A DNA stretch of 64,000 nucleotides from Hypericum androsaemum (GCA_963995505.1 OZ023187.1:8581176-8645175); one strand, 5' to 3'. Shown: positions 34,060-46,148, numbered from the stretch's first letter. A program made the numbers and translations. The notes: generated by a model not told the origin, from the letters alone.

Positions 34060-37000
34060 CTTGGTCGAGAACCTAAAAAGGGACAAACAGAGACACAAAA
34101 GAAGGAAAATTGAAGCTTAGTTAGTTCTATAAAACAAATAGAGCGATGAAGCAACGGAGCTCATAAACAAAGAGAGAAATATACACCAACCTCAAAGGAC
34201 CGAGTGAAAGGTAGAAGATGAAATAAAAAAATCAAGAAGGACGAGTGAAAAGGATGAACACGAAGAGGGATTTTTGGGGATTTTAATGAGTCAACCAAGG
34301 ATATCCTTAAACTGCTTCTAATTTTCGGCCGAAAATTAGGGAATTTTAATTTTTGAAAAAAATTTCCCCCCTCTCCCCAATCCCATTCCTAAAAAATGAA
34401 TTCTGAAAGGATTGTTATATGGGGTAGAAAGACAAATTTATTCCGCCTCATTCTGGACCGTAGGATCAGCTCAGTTTAAAAAAATAATAATCTGAAGGCC
34501 CATAAGGGCTCCAGGCCCATACTGGAGGGAAATGTACGTCCACGCCTGAATCTCCTGCCTGGCAACTGGGCCCTTTTTTTACTGAACTGCTACTAATTTA
34601 AGTTTCAACTAATAAATATTGTTAAAAAAGGTGACATCATATTTCATAATTCTTTCCCATGTATTTCATATTGTATACTTGTTTGCACCTATTTTCCACA
34701 GCTCGGTGGGAATAGATTTAAGATAAATAATTTATTTATTAAGCTCTGAATGATTGTAAATTACGTAAATGGAGTTAGATGGACGATGCTCGCATGGTGC
34801 CTCAACTGATCCGTTGACAATTTTCTTAGTAAGAGCTCCATTTTTTAAGTTAAACATTGTTAGAAACAATTATATATTTTATATTTGTAAATTTTAAACA
34901 TAATATTTTCTTAAATAAATTCAAATCTCGAATCAATCTGATTCGTATGCATCGATTAATTGACTGTGGTTGCTTATGCCCAATCTACGAAGATGAGGAT
35001 GAAAACTGGAGAAAATCTATTGCTAAATTAACATGGCTGCTTTGGAACTCCTTCGTGGGTAAGCTAGGAATCTCTTGGTGTGTTTGGCACTCACTAAACC
35101 ATTTGATACTTATATGGATGGAGTTAGTCCGGAGATACGGTGGCACTATGGGAAATTTTGGTTTTCAATTTATGGTGTTATCACGTGGGGTACATAAAAC
35201 TAGAGGAATCGAGTAATCTTTCAATATGTGATGCATAATCAAGAGTTTCTGCGTCAGTCATACTTCAGATCAAAGAATAATTGTTTTGGTCAAATTCAAT
35301 CACGAATTTGACTGGACAAGTTTGCTCTACTTGGAGTCCTTTGTATACAGATGTATTTGATTTTGTTTCTCCCCTACACGATTCTCTGATGTTTCATGGA
35401 AGCACCCATTCGGAGGGAGGTTTCAGTTAGATTTGGAATTTTTTTTTTGGGTTCCTATGGTTGTAAACATCCACTAATCTAGCAGTAATAAAGATTCTTA
35501 GTGAGGCTCGTTGCTACGAGGGTATTCAACATTCTTTTCTTTATGTAAATATTATTACATTAAAAAAATATCACTTATCAAAAAATGTTGATCATAGTAT
35601 TTCCCTCTTCTTTTGAAGAATTTACCAAACATTGAGAACTTGGAAGGGTTGATATGAAACCTAGAAATCATCCCGAAGATCATTAGTATATAGTGCAAAT
35701 TATGTATGCTATCCGAATTGGAGTTATCCAGTTGCTATCCAGAAATTTGTAAAGGGACCGCATATTGGGCATGACCACAATTCGAATTCGAACGAATTTG
35801 AATTTACCAAGACCTTGAACCATATTTAATTCATTCAAGAACGAATTCATTATATACCAACAAATTTAAATTTAATTTGAATCGAATCCGAATTCTTTGT
35901 TTATTTCAAAACATTTTGAAAAATTTCATCTTTTTTGAAATTTTTTTGAAATTTTTTTTTTGAAATTTCCAATTGTTTTTGAAATTTTTCAAAAATTTAA
36001 GGTCTAGGGTTAGGGTTTATGGTTAGAGTTTATGTTTAGAGTTTAATATTTTAGGAAAAATATATATAAAAGATTCAGTTTGTACTTAATGTAACAAATC
36101 AAGTTACCTAAGTATCCTTAGCTATGAAAGTATCGAAGCTCACGTAGTTATCTCATCTCTATGGAGTTAACATACCTAGTCGAATTATTGGATATGTTTA
36201 TGCTTCCACCATAGTAACAAGGGAAAACTATAAGGTGCATCATCACTTTATCGAACATGAAAATTTTTTGTTGACGGTTCACTCCCGTGCTCGCTAGTGA
36301 TCGTCCCTTTTGACTACCTGATCTATGGGCCAGTTCGAAGTTAGATGGTAGGTAGTTTGGACATCTGTTGGCCTACATGTTAGTGGAAGACTCCTCTTGA
36401 CTTCTAGATATGTGAGCTTGCAAGTTTGATGTTTTGTTTTGTTTTAATGATGATGCATACATGTTACTTTATGTTTTGTTATTTTGGGTAATAAAGCTAC
36501 AATTTATTTAAAAACAAAGGAAAACTATAAAGTTCAAATTCGATGTTAATATACATATTAAATTCTTAATTAGTTACACTAATTCTTTGTGATCTTTTTG
36601 TTCATTCAGTAACAATCTTTTTACAAAACTAAATTTATTAACAACTCGTGATGTAGAGATAGTTGAATAATTAGATATAGAAACACTAGCCTTATTACTA
36701 TATTCACTCATAAATCTCAAAGATTTTTTTACATTGTTTATAATTTACAAGAACATAAATTTCTGTATCAAAACCAACTTTCGAAAAAGCCTTCAATTTC
36801 TCATAATAAGCATGTAACATTATTTGTAAACTTTCAATTTTAATATTTGGATTAAAAAGCAATTAAAATAAGTCGGGGTTCCCCCAAAATATTTTGACCA
36901 TTTCATTAAAAGGTTACTAATATAGTTGATTGTAAATTTAGAGAGAATATATCCATTTATCAATAACCAGAATTGGAGAATGGATGGTTGAATTTAATAT
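34060..37000. other. Gene-free AT-rich stretch with dispersed-repeat remnants
   Basis: No supported gene. 34260-34480 is the probable right edge of the MULE (GGCCGAAAATTAGGGAATTT). A frame at 34857-35216 is open but unrecognised. 34680-34830 resembles 44490-44720 and 59760-59815 (GGACGATGCTCGCATGGTGC). 35700-35730 (GAGTTATCCAGTTGCTATCC) recurs near 44820 and 47115. 35770-36000 is rich in GAATTTGAAATTT-type sequence. 36001-36045 has degenerate TAGGGTTAGGGTTTA units. 36400-36520 ends in a T/A-rich tail that could be LINE-like. Confidence 0.4.
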
Positions 37001-37179
37001 TTATTGATAAAATAATAAATCCAAACTTACAAGTTGTTGTTGCGTGGGGCAATGGTTGCTGACATGGCAGCTAGGCATTAGAAGTGACGCATGAATGGCA
37101 GCTATCCATGAACTCATTAATTGCCAAATTATAATAATGGTCAGCGTATGCGTATTCCAACAAACTGAGACGGTAAGAA

Positions 37180-37640
37180 CCACGGCACCGGATTGTCTTT
37201 TTCTTTTCTCCTCCTTCCTTGCTTCCTCCTCACGCTCTCTCTCGTGGCCACCAGCCGGGATTGTCGTTGCCCGCCCCTCCTTCGGAACGGAGTCTTGATC
37301 TCGCCGGAGCCACATTGCTGGCCTCCTTAGCCAGCCACGACGCTAGGATCCGGCACCGCCTGTGCTCGGATCTCCTTCGTCGGTGGGATCTCCTTCATTG
37401 CTCGTTGCCTCAAGAGGGTTGCCCGCTCGACGTTGTCATCGCTGTTGTCGTCAGCAACCGCTCGTCGTCGAATCTCTGCCCTCTAGCAAGCGACTCATTC
37501 GTTTGCTCCACTGACTCACTACCCTCGTCTGCTCGTTGCCCAAACGTCGAATCTCTGCCCTCGTCCGGCAACCGCTCATCGTCGTCGCGGTTGGTTGCTT
37601 GCATTAAAGTCGGGCAAATGAACGAATCGCGTTAATTTTT
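37180..37640 (+). other. GC-rich island, possible captured gene fragment
   Basis: Base composition changes abruptly to GC-rich for about 450 bases inside AT-rich DNA. The plus frame 37219-37635 is open for 138 codons, rich in Ser, Leu, Pro and Arg, with no recognised domain. A near-duplicate phrase (TCGTCGAATCTCTGCCCTC) occurs at about 37463 and 37545. It is followed within 150 bases by the long AATGGT array at 37780. It could be a first-exon fragment captured by a DNA transposon, but I cannot name a parent gene. Confidence 0.35.
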
Positions 37641-37779
37641 CTGACTTCTGAAATTGGGCAAATGAACGAGGGACTGGATTTTCTTATTTTTTATTGATAG
37701 ATCAATTTTTCTCATTGTAAATTTCTAACTATCAATTTTTCATCGATTACACATGTCAAAATTATACGTACTCTCATGT

Positions 37780-38625
37780 CAACATGGTACGCACTGTTAT
37801 GTTGAAATGGTTTGCATAGTTACGATTCAATAGTTTGCACAGTTACGATACAATAGTTTATCATATTATGATACAATAGTTTGCACAGTTACGATATAAT
37901 GGGTTATCATGTTATGATATAATGGCTTGCATAGTTACAATATAATGGTTTATCATGTTATGATACAAATGGTTTGCACAGTTATGATACAATGGTTTAT
38001 CATGTTATGATACAATTGTTTGCATAGTTACGATATAATGGTTCATCACGTTATGATACAATGGTTTGCACAATTACGATACAATATGTTATACAATGGT
38101 TTGCACAGTTACGTTACAATAGTTTATCATGTTATGATAAAATAGTTTATCGTGTTATTATAAAATAGTTTGTTATGTCACGATCGAAAGGTTTGATCGA
38201 TTACCATCGAATGGTTGCACAGTTATGATAAAATAGTTTGCCCAATAATATACTCGATTATATTAAATGGCATGCTCACTAATATCAAATAGTATCCCTA
38301 AATATATCGATTGGTATACTCGAATATTTATAATAACTTAAATAATATTTAATAATACTTATAATAAAAAATTAAATAATATCGAGTGGTATATCCAGCT
38401 ATGTCAAATGGTATACCCAGTTATATTAAATGGTATACCCAGTTATATTAAATGGTATTCTCAATTATATCGAATGGTATGTCCAGTATTTAAAATAAGA
38501 AAGTTAAATAATTAATTAAATTATATATCGAATGGTATGCCCGGTTATATTAAATGATATGTCCGGTTATATTAAATGGTATGCCCGATTATATCAAATG
38601 GTATGTTCGCTTTACTGTAACAATT
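37780..38625 (+). repeat. Long degenerate 22-24-bp array (AATGGT family)
   Basis: About 35 imperfect units. The left half alternates ATACAATGGTTTGCACAGTT and ATACAATGGTTTATCATGTT types. The right half (38220-38620) is of the type AAATGGTATACCCAGTTATA. At its right side, after about 220 bases of AT-rich sequence, 38846-38872 carries a palindromic end (CTAGGACCAAATCTGGTCCC) almost identical to the end of the inverted-repeat element in the synthase intron (63188-63207). Confidence 0.85.
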
Positions 38626-38629
38626 CATT

Positions 38630-39560
38630 TATTTGTTACTGATTATCTATTTAAAAAAATAAAGTCCAAGGAAAAAAATTAATGTGAACAGCGAGACCCA
38701 CCCTTATTCCCCTCCCAAGGAAAAATAAATAAAAGACCACGCAGACCTACTGTCCATTAATCCCCTCCCACGCGCATCCCACTTTTAAAATTTTTTCCCC
38801 TTTTTATTTTTTTCCATTCTACCCATAACGGGACCGTACTAGAAAGGTCCTTCTAGGACCAAATCTGGTCCCAAGAATCACTCTTTATGGTGACATTTAC
38901 ACCATTAGGTCAAGGAAGGCGACAAAAGAAAAAAAGAAAAAAGAAAAGCAATGCCGTGCCCGGGCGGCGTGCAACGTCATCCGTCCCTGACACATGCCCG
39001 GGGTTAGAAATATTTTATTGTTTTTTTTTATTTTTTCAATCTAATCTAGTGACACTTGGCACAATGTTATACGTTGAAATAGATTTTTTCAGATATTATT
39101 TGTGTGGTTATAAAATTTGAAGTTATTTTTAACAAAACTAAAAATAAATAATATCAAATTTTTTGTAGTTTTCAAGTCTCTATAAATAGAGTCCAATATT
39201 GACATGTTTTGATACACAATCTAAAAATAGAAATAATTTGATTGAGCATATTTGGCACTAGTAATTAAATATGTAATTTGCATATTCTATATTTGTAATT
39301 TATCATTTAATGCATACATTTGTAGCTTGATTAATTTCTTTCCAATTTTGCATTGAAAATTTTGTAATCTTAATTTTATTATAATTTATTATAATTAATA
39401 TATATAAAAAATTGATAGTAGATAATATAGTGAAACCTCTATAAAGAGATCTCATCTAAAGTGATAAACTCTTTAAACTGATAAAAAGTCATGGTCCCGA
39501 GTCGAGACCAGTGTTAAAATTTAATAACTCTTTTATCATAATAACTAATACTTTTTTCAA
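38630..39560. other. Gene-free AT-rich stretch
   Basis: Contains the GGACCAAATCTGGTCCC end near 38856, a short GC-rich piece (about 38950-39003, with GCCCGGGCGGC), and long A/T runs. CTCTATAAATAGAGTCC near 39178 is a palindromic TATA-like sequence, and GTGAAACCTCTATAAAGAGA near 39430 may belong to a dispersed repeat. No coding region supported. Confidence 0.35.
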
Positions 39561-40747
39561 AAAAAATTAGTACAAAATTTATGACCCCGGACGTATTCGA
39601 GAGTGATAGGAAGGTGTCTACCAGATAGTGAGCAAAAATAAATTCCTATCCTCTGAGTGGTCAACCCCTAAGGTTTCACCCACTCTGGGTTAACGCTTGT
39701 TTAAACCCTCGAGGGTGTAGTCTTTGTGTATTCTTACTTTTTTACTCGGGGGAGTGAACTATTGGGTTGTGGGGTTGTCTTGTGATGAGAAGTCAATTTT
39801 TTGAGGGGCCCTTTTTGCTAAGAGTATGCCAACTGTTGATCTATTTTGTCTGTTTGTGAGTCCGAGTCGAGTATTTTGTTTGAGGACAAGAAAAGATTCA
39901 ATTATGGGGGTGTGATGTGCTTGAAAAAGGTGCATTTTACTGTGTCATTTTAGGATCATTTAGACCTATTTTTGTGTCTTTAGTAACTAGTTTAGCGTCG
40001 TTTATGCCATTTCTTGGTTTGTTGCCTCGAATAGTTTCTCTCGTGTTTTTTCGTATCTTTCGGAGGTTTGTTGAGAGTGAGGAGCACTCGAAGATGCAGA
40101 GCGAGGAGGGAAATGCAACAGAAGAAGGCAAAACCAGATTAAAAGCTGCACCCGCCGTACTACAAGATCTGCACCGTCTGGTGCCATTTTTGCGATTTTT
40201 GCCGAACGGCGTTTGCCCTGTTTGCAGTTTTTCAACAAGATTTCCCCAACCACCTAGATGAATTTTGACGGCGATAAGTACGCCGAAAGGCAGCTCAAAG
40301 GCTCACTTGTACGCACTTGCCGAATGGCAAAATCCTCAGGTGGACGACGCTTTCCCGCAGAATGATGAGCGATCTCGCCATCTGAAGCATTCTCCAGGCC
40401 ACTGAACGGCGCAACTTCCTCCCAAACGATAACTTTGATAGATTTTGCCCGCTAAGATTAGATATTTTAGGGGTATTTAGATACATTTTGTGGCATTTTA
40501 GGATTTGGGGGATGACTCTCTATATATTATACCCCACGGGTATGGATTCAGTCGGGACAAGGGGTATTCCCCACCCATAGGGACTAAAGGGAGTGAAAGA
40601 ATAATTTGGACAATATAATTTGGAACATTAGCAAAAGCAAAAGAGAGAGGAATAATTAATTAGTTTTTCTAAACTCAAAACCCTAATATTGGTTGACTCT
40701 TCACATTCTTCTTCCTTTCAAAATTCAAAATTATCCACTCAAGAAAG

Positions 40748-41165
40748 CCGATGGTCTTCAAAATATGACCCGGAGTCAACCCGAATTTTGGGTCGTACTC
40801 TGGGTCAACCAGTCCGACTAGACAGACCACAGGTCGGACCAAATTTTTTAATTTGAAAAATAAATATATTTATATATAATCTAGGTATAATTGTACATGT
40901 AATTGTACATACCTAAAAAATATTACATTTTTCTTCAAAAATATTAGAATATAACAAATAGAAATATTAGATCGGGTCGGACCAGATATGTACTTTTTTA
41001 TTTAAAAAAATCTGGGTGAACCACCCTGGGTTGGTCAGATTTTTTGTCTGACCATTTGATCCGACCAAATTTAGTTCGATTCACAAGGTTGGATGAAAAT
41101 CCGGTATGTCTTTACACTCGTATCCTAGTCCGACCGGTCGGACCGCATATTTTAAAATTCGGAGG
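40748..41165. repeat. MITE-like inverted-repeat element
   Basis: The left end reads TCTTCAAAATATGACCCGG. The right end read in reverse gives TTTTAAAATATGCGGTCCGA, a degenerate terminal inverted repeat. The interior is rich in GGTCGGACC-type words (CAGGTCGGACC, CCGACCGGTCGGACC). Relatives are at 46149-47048 and 57540-57660. No ORF, so non-autonomous; the superfamily is unknown. Confidence 0.5.
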
Positions 41166-41199
41166 ACGACGACACACAAACCACTATTTGTAAACATGC

Positions 41200-41835
41200 T
41201 AACTACTATACCAATATCACTACATATGCAAGCCAATATCACTACATATGAAAACCAATATAACTATATATGAAAACCACTATCCCAACATTCGAAAACC
41301 AATATCAACTACACATGCAAACCAATATCGCTACATATGAAAACTACTATCGCTACACATGCAAACCAATATCACTATATACGAAAACCAATATCCCAAC
41401 CTACGAAAACCAATATCCCAACATCCGAAAATCAATATCCCAACATACGAAAACCAATATCTCAACATCTGAAAATCAATATATGAAAACTACTATATAC
41501 AAAAATCAGTATCACTAAACACGTAAACTATTATCACTCGACATGAAAACCAGCGTCAATTAACATGCTAACCAGTACTAGTGAATATGCGAACCACTAT
41601 CACCACAAGTGCAACCCACTATTAGTAAACATGCTAACCACTATAAGTAAATGTGCAAACTAATATCATTAAATATGAAAACCAATATCATTATATTTGC
41701 AAACCGGTATCATTAAATATGAAAACCAATGTCATTACATCTGAAAACCAATATCACTACATCTGAAAATCACTATCATTACATCCAAAAATCAGTATCA
41801 GTATACAAATATACCAATACAAAAAATACTATTGT
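41200..41835 (-). repeat. Degenerate 22-24-bp array (ACCAATATC family)
   Basis: About 28 units of the type GAAAACCAATATCACTACAT on the plus strand. In reverse they read ATGTAGTGATATTGGTTTTC, which lines up with the AATGGT unit (GATACAATGGTTTGCACA), so the two arrays may be one superfamily. The right end runs into a short unrelated region at 41850. Confidence 0.8.
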
Positions 41836-41839
41836 ACAA

Positions 41840-42340
41840 ATACAAAAATATCATGGTGGTAAACATGATGTTCATGGCGCGGATGGAGCCGAAGAGGTAG
41901 CAGAAGAAGTTGTCGGTGGCAGCGTCAAGAATATTGGTGCGGACGGAGCCGGCCAGATCATGGCGAAGCCGAGCTACATGGAGAAGATGATGTAAATGGA
42001 GAAGAGAAGGAAGGAGTTTTTGATGGCGTACCGAAAAAAGAAAAAAAAAAGACGAAGAGAAAAAGAGTGGCGGGAGGGGGTACCTAGAAGCGGGCGAGAT
42101 TAGCGTCGAACTTCTTCTTATTGAAGGTGATTTCGACGAACAAGAATGAGAACAGAGGCGAAGGGGAGAAGGGGTTGGGTTTAGCTTTAGAGAGAGAGAT
42201 GTGGAGAGATTGAGAGAGGAAGTGACCACGAAAGAGAGGAGAAGAGGAAGAGATATATGGTCAAAAAGTAAAATTAATGTGGGTGGCGAAATTAATATGG
42301 GCGGTGGAATTAATGTGGGTGGAATCGTAGTTGGCACCTT
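41840..42340. other. Mixed low-complexity region, possible captured fragment
   Basis: The minus strand from about 42200 to 41850 has open stretches in different frames, with candidate splice sites near 42085 and 41985, but no recognised domain. Near 42215-42250 the phrase AAGTGACCACGAAAGAGAGG matches 57192-57215. Three short tandem units of the type AATTAATGTGGGTGG lie at 42271-42322. I do not call a gene. Confidence 0.3.
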
Positions 42341-42468
42341 TTAGGATATATGGTCAAAAATACCCTTCGTGTGATATTGACCATCAGATCTATTTTTTTA
42401 ATTAAAAAAATGAATCCAATGGCTCTGAACCAGTCCCCTCCATAGGGATAACTTTTTATGTTGGAAAA

Positions 42469-43389
42469 ATTTGAATGAAAGTTCAATGCAAAGCCCAAAG
42501 TGGAAGGCCCAAGTGAAAAGCCCAACGTGGAAATGGAAAGTGCATTACCACATTGGAAACAACAAGGGAGGATTTTTTTGTTTATAAAGAATTTTTTATT
42601 ATTGACTAAGAAATGAGTTGACCACCTGGAAAGCTAACTCGGACCTTTGCGCACCATCCGAGCACGAGCACGAGCATGAGCACGAGCACGAGCATGTACG
42701 TATGTGCATGGTGCATTGGACGCAGGTCGCAATGGGCGCTTTGTGGCGCACTTGGCACTTCGCACGTGTGCATCATCGCAAGGAGCTGAGGAGCCTTTAA
42801 TTTTGGCAAATTCTGGACGGGTCTAAAATATCCCAGAAACTTTCAAGACGGTCGAAGGAGTGCGAGCGAAGGCTTGTCCATCCGAACGGTCACGAAGAAG
42901 CGCGAAAAGGTGCCTGTGCTCAGATGCCCACCGAAGGGACACGAGCGGAGGGTTGCCTGCCGAAGGGATCCAGAACGCCCACCGAAGAGGCACGATCTGG
43001 CTGGTAAAGGGGCCTGAATAGGTAGTCTGACTACCATCCGAACAAATGCAACACTTCGGGCTGCCTGCCTCCCTCCCATCCAGCAGTCTATAAATAGGCC
43101 TCTCCCCCTCATTTGCAAATCACACCGAAAACTCATTGCATAAACATTCATAAGCAATAGTTCTCTCCTCTCTCTCTCTTGCAGAAAATTTCAAATATCC
43201 TAGGTTCGCCTGAAGCTTCGAGGGTCGTTGTGCTACGAACTCGAAAGCAACCTAATCGTTGTATCTTGGAGATGATTACCGCAGCCCGTAAGCACTGAAT
43301 ACGGGGCAATCTCGTCTTACGGAGAAAGAGTCCGACTCTTGTCTCGACTTAAAGATCCTAATCAAGTACACCACCTCCGACAAACAACA
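42469..43389 (+). mobile_element. Solo copia-like LTR
   Basis: Starts TGTTGGAAAAATTTGAATG and ends ACAAACAACA. It has a TATAAATAGG promoter motif near 43091 followed by the pyrimidine-rich leader and TCGTCTTACGGAGAAAGAG-type U5 text usual in plant copia LTRs. Flanks TTTTA (left) and ATTTA (right) agree at four of five bases, a possible worn target duplication. An internal (GAGCAC)n-like tract is at 42660-42695. No internal element sequence is attached, so it is a solo LTR. It appears nested in the gypsy LTR above. Confidence 0.55.
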
Positions 43390-44349
43390 ATTTATTAGTC
43401 CCCACTTAATCCAAAACTATACCCTACAACCCCCATTCATTGGGTAAGCTTTGATTGGAGACTAAATTTAAGGTTTTTAGTAGAAGAAGAAGGGCGTTCA
43501 AGCAAGGAGCGGATGGGAGGTGGGGTTCGAACGCCTCTCCATGATTGAGCTTTCTCTTTCCCTTCTCTCATTTAGCTTTTGTTATATTGTTCTTCTATTT
43601 ATGCATTATTGTTGAATGATGATGATATGTGAGTAGTTGCCTTTGGGTCGTATGCCCTAGTGCACTCCGCGCGACTTGGTTTCGAATGGGGCTTTACCTT
43701 GAGACCGTGTAGTGGGTAGAATGTGTAATGCTTTGGTTTGACGTTAGGATTGTGCGCGTAGAACCCTCTCCCGTCCATAGGTCTTTGCTAATAGATCTTA
43801 GCCTCACTTGAAAGGCTTAATTGTCATAGGAAGAGCAAAAATTCTACCTATTAGACTAGTTGTTCATGATGTGAGAACCTACGTTAGTGACACCGTTGGG
43901 AGGACATTAGTTGGCTATTAGGTAATTTGGTAACTAGTTGGGGTTTAGGAGGATAACTGGTGACTTGAACACTCTTGTGAGGTTGACAACTCACTGTGAG
44001 AAGGGGTGTCCATGGAGAGTGCCGTTTGAAATCTAGAACCCGACTTTGTGGTGTGATAGACTCAGAAGGTGAAAGACCATGCCTTGGGCTCACCTAGGCA
44101 CACCTGGTACTTTATAAGCCCATAAGAGACCAGTTGCAAGGGGGTTGCATGAAAGCACCTTGCCCATTTCTTCTTTATTGCTATTTTCTCTTATTTCTTG
44201 GTATCTTGGCTTGGCTTTTCCCAAAAACAAAACATTTTCAACCTAATCTACTTGTACAATTCGCTAGAGATGTCTTGAACCCGCTCCTCATGGTTCGACA
44301 TTTTCATACCCCTACTCTATTGCAACGGGGTGTAAAAATTTCCTTGTCA

Positions 44350-45175
44350 TGGGGCTCCAACCAGGTGAGAGAGAAATACTTCTAACCAGGGAAGGGGAGA
44401 GAATTCTAATGGAAACGATATGTTAGTATGTTGTCTTTTTGCTTGTTGCACTGCGTGGCGGCTTCATGACGAATTAAATATTGTATATTTCTTTGCACAT
44501 ATTTCCTAAGATTGCATTGGAACAGATTTTATTATACATTAATTATTTGTTATGTTCCGAATGATTATAAATCACGCAAGTAGATAACTATTTTGAATAA
44601 ATACTTGCAACCTCACTCAACCAACCTCACTCAACCGATTAATAATAATTCCTTCAGAATAAGATCGACTATGCTCACATGACGAATAAGTTTTGGTATC
44701 TTTCTTGATATAAATTAAGTTGTAGTATACTTTTCGGATATAATTTTCTAACTTTTTCTTCCATTCAAGAAGCATAGGGACTCAACAGATCCGTTGATTT
44801 TTATGGTTTATGATATCAGAAATGGAGTTATCCGTTTGAGATCGAGCAGTCCGGATTAGACTCCCGAGGAACATGTGCATGCCAATTAAATAACAAAAAA
44901 ATAAAATTGCTTTTATAATGAAATTATGAACCAAAATTTTCCATTATACTACATCGTAATTCAAGATGAGTATAACGGTCCGACTAGCTTTGTCCCTACC
45001 AATGTGGATCAAAAGAAGTTTGAATGACAATGTAGGTAATAACAAGACAATCATAGATAATATTAGAAAATCACTATTAACCGAACCAAGCTACAAATCA
45101 AGGATAATAAAATTATAAAAATATTAAAAAAGCAAAAAAATAAACCAAACAATCACGTAAGTAAAAAGAGAGTTG
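44350..45175. other. Gene-free stretch with dispersed repeat
   Basis: No ORF of note. 44490-44720 resembles 34680-34830. 44815-44900 (GGAGTTATCCGTTTGAGATC, then GAACATGTGCATG) resembles 47105-47190 (GCTATCCAGCAGTCCAGATG, then GAACATGGGCATGTG) and 35700-35730. This points to an undescribed short dispersed repeat of perhaps 100-200 bp. Confidence 0.4.
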
Positions 45176-45179
45176 TTAT

Positions 45180-46000
45180 ATTGGTGAAGAAGCTTGGTGC
45201 TAGTAGAAATGATATTGGTACGATATACAAATGATATTGATATAATGTACGAATACAAATGATATTGGTACGATATACAAATTAAATATTGGTATATTTG
45301 TAAGTGATATTGATGTATTTGTTAAGTGATGTTGGTTGTACTATGAGGTAAAATTGGTATACATATTTTGTGTCATTGTTATGTGACTAGATTGTAATTG
45401 GTGTGCATTTTACAATCATGTATATGCAATAATATTGGTATGCATTGAGTATTTGTTCAGGATATCAGAGTAGAAGGAAAGAAATATCTGCGAAGGACAT
45501 CAATATCAGAGTAGAAAGACACCAATATCAGAGTAGAAGAAAACCAATATCAGAGTAGAAGGAAACCAAAATCATAGAAGAAGAAAACCAATATCCGAAA
45601 AGAAGAAAACCAATATACGAGTACAAGGATAGTAGAAGGATACCAATATCATAGTAGAAGGAAACCAATATGAGAGTAAAACGATACCAATATCAGAGAA
45701 GAAGAAAACCAATATCAGAGTAGAACGATACCAATATCATAGTAGAAGGACACCAATATCATAGTAGAAGAACACCAATATGTGAATAGAAGGATACCAA
45801 TATCAGAGAAGAAGAAAATCAATATCAGCGTAGAATGATACAAATATCATAGTAGAAGGACACCAATATTATAGAAGAAAGAAACCAATGTCACATTAAA
45901 AAGACACAAATATCAGATTAGAAGAAAACCAATATCACAGAAGAAGGAAACTAATATTCGAGAAAAAGAAAATCAATATCCGAGTACAAGGATACCAGTA
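45180..46000. repeat. Head-to-head degenerate arrays (GATATTGGT / ACCAATATC)
   Basis: 45200-45440 carries units in one orientation (AAATGATATTGGTACGATAT, GTGATATTGATGTATTTG). From about 45460 to 46000 the orientation is reversed (GAAAACCAATATCAGAGTAG, GGATACCAATATCATAGTAG), about 25 units. The switch point is near 45450. The unit is again about 22 bases and is related to the array at 41200-41835. Confidence 0.8.
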
Positions 46001-46148
46001 ATACTATAATTGAATTTCCATAAATTGTATTGTTTGGACCGTATTATTTTTCTTTTTAATTATTTTCATAATTGTATTATCCATAAATTGTAGCTTGACT
46101 TTGTTATTAATAGTTGTCCAATATTGTCCATAATTATCTTTTTATTAC

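Larger units (their letters stand above)
14280..34350. mobile_element. Decayed Mutator-like element with transposase and Ulp1 genes
   Basis: The extent is inferred from its contents: a FAR1/MULE-type transposase gene on the plus strand (14.3-18.2 kb) and a convergent Ulp1-like cysteine protease gene on the minus strand (33.25 down to 19.26 kb). MULEs carrying Ulp1-like genes are an established plant group (Kaonashi-type). Their introns and the space between them (18.4-19.25 kb) are filled with the same degenerate AATGGT repeat. A 10.8-kb LTR element at 20451-31247 and a gypsy remnant at 15092-15910 are later insertions. I could not identify the terminal inverted repeats or a 9-bp duplication, so both ends are approximate. 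Confidence 0.65.
39560..44349 (+). mobile_element. Gypsy (Tat/Athila-like) 3' end and LTR, with nested insertions
   Basis: 39560-39913 resembles the 3' non-coding end of such elements. It contains the phrase TTGAGGACAAGAAAAGATTC and a polypurine tract ATGGGGGTG directly before an LTR start, TGATGTGCTTG (about 39914). A TATA-like TCTATATATTATACCCC is near 40518. The LTR seems to resume near 43440 and to end TTCCTTGTCA at about 44349, just where a degraded PBS (TGGGGCTCCAACC) could begin. The middle is filled by a MITE-like repeat (40748-41165), a degenerate array (41200-41835) and a copia-like LTR (42469-43389). Boundaries are inferred. Confidence 0.5.

Noticed and set aside
14085..34480. MULE terminal inverted repeats
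   Set aside because: The GGGGGCAAAAAC text near 14060 and the TTTTTCAAAA..CCCCC text near 34350 were compared. They do not align as long inverted repeats, so the ends were left approximate.
34857..35216. 119-codon plus-strand frame
   Set aside because: No recognised motif; the Cys-rich part looked slightly LINE-like but does not fit the usual zinc-binding block.
36400..36520. LINE 3' tail
   Set aside because: It is T/A-rich with a TTTTGTTTTG phrase, but no ORF2 sequence or target duplication adjoins it.
37780..38625. CRISPR-like array (regular repeats of about 23 bp)
   Set aside because: Units are degenerate and contiguous, there are no unique spacers, and the genome is eukaryotic.
39917..40261. 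114-codon plus-strand frame
   Set aside because: It lies in the U3 part of a gypsy LTR, has no domain, and the opposite strand is also open.
41798..42337. 179-codon minus-strand frame
   Set aside because: Low-complexity Leu/Ser/Pro composition spanning an array end and simple repeats. A captured fragment is possible but unsupported.
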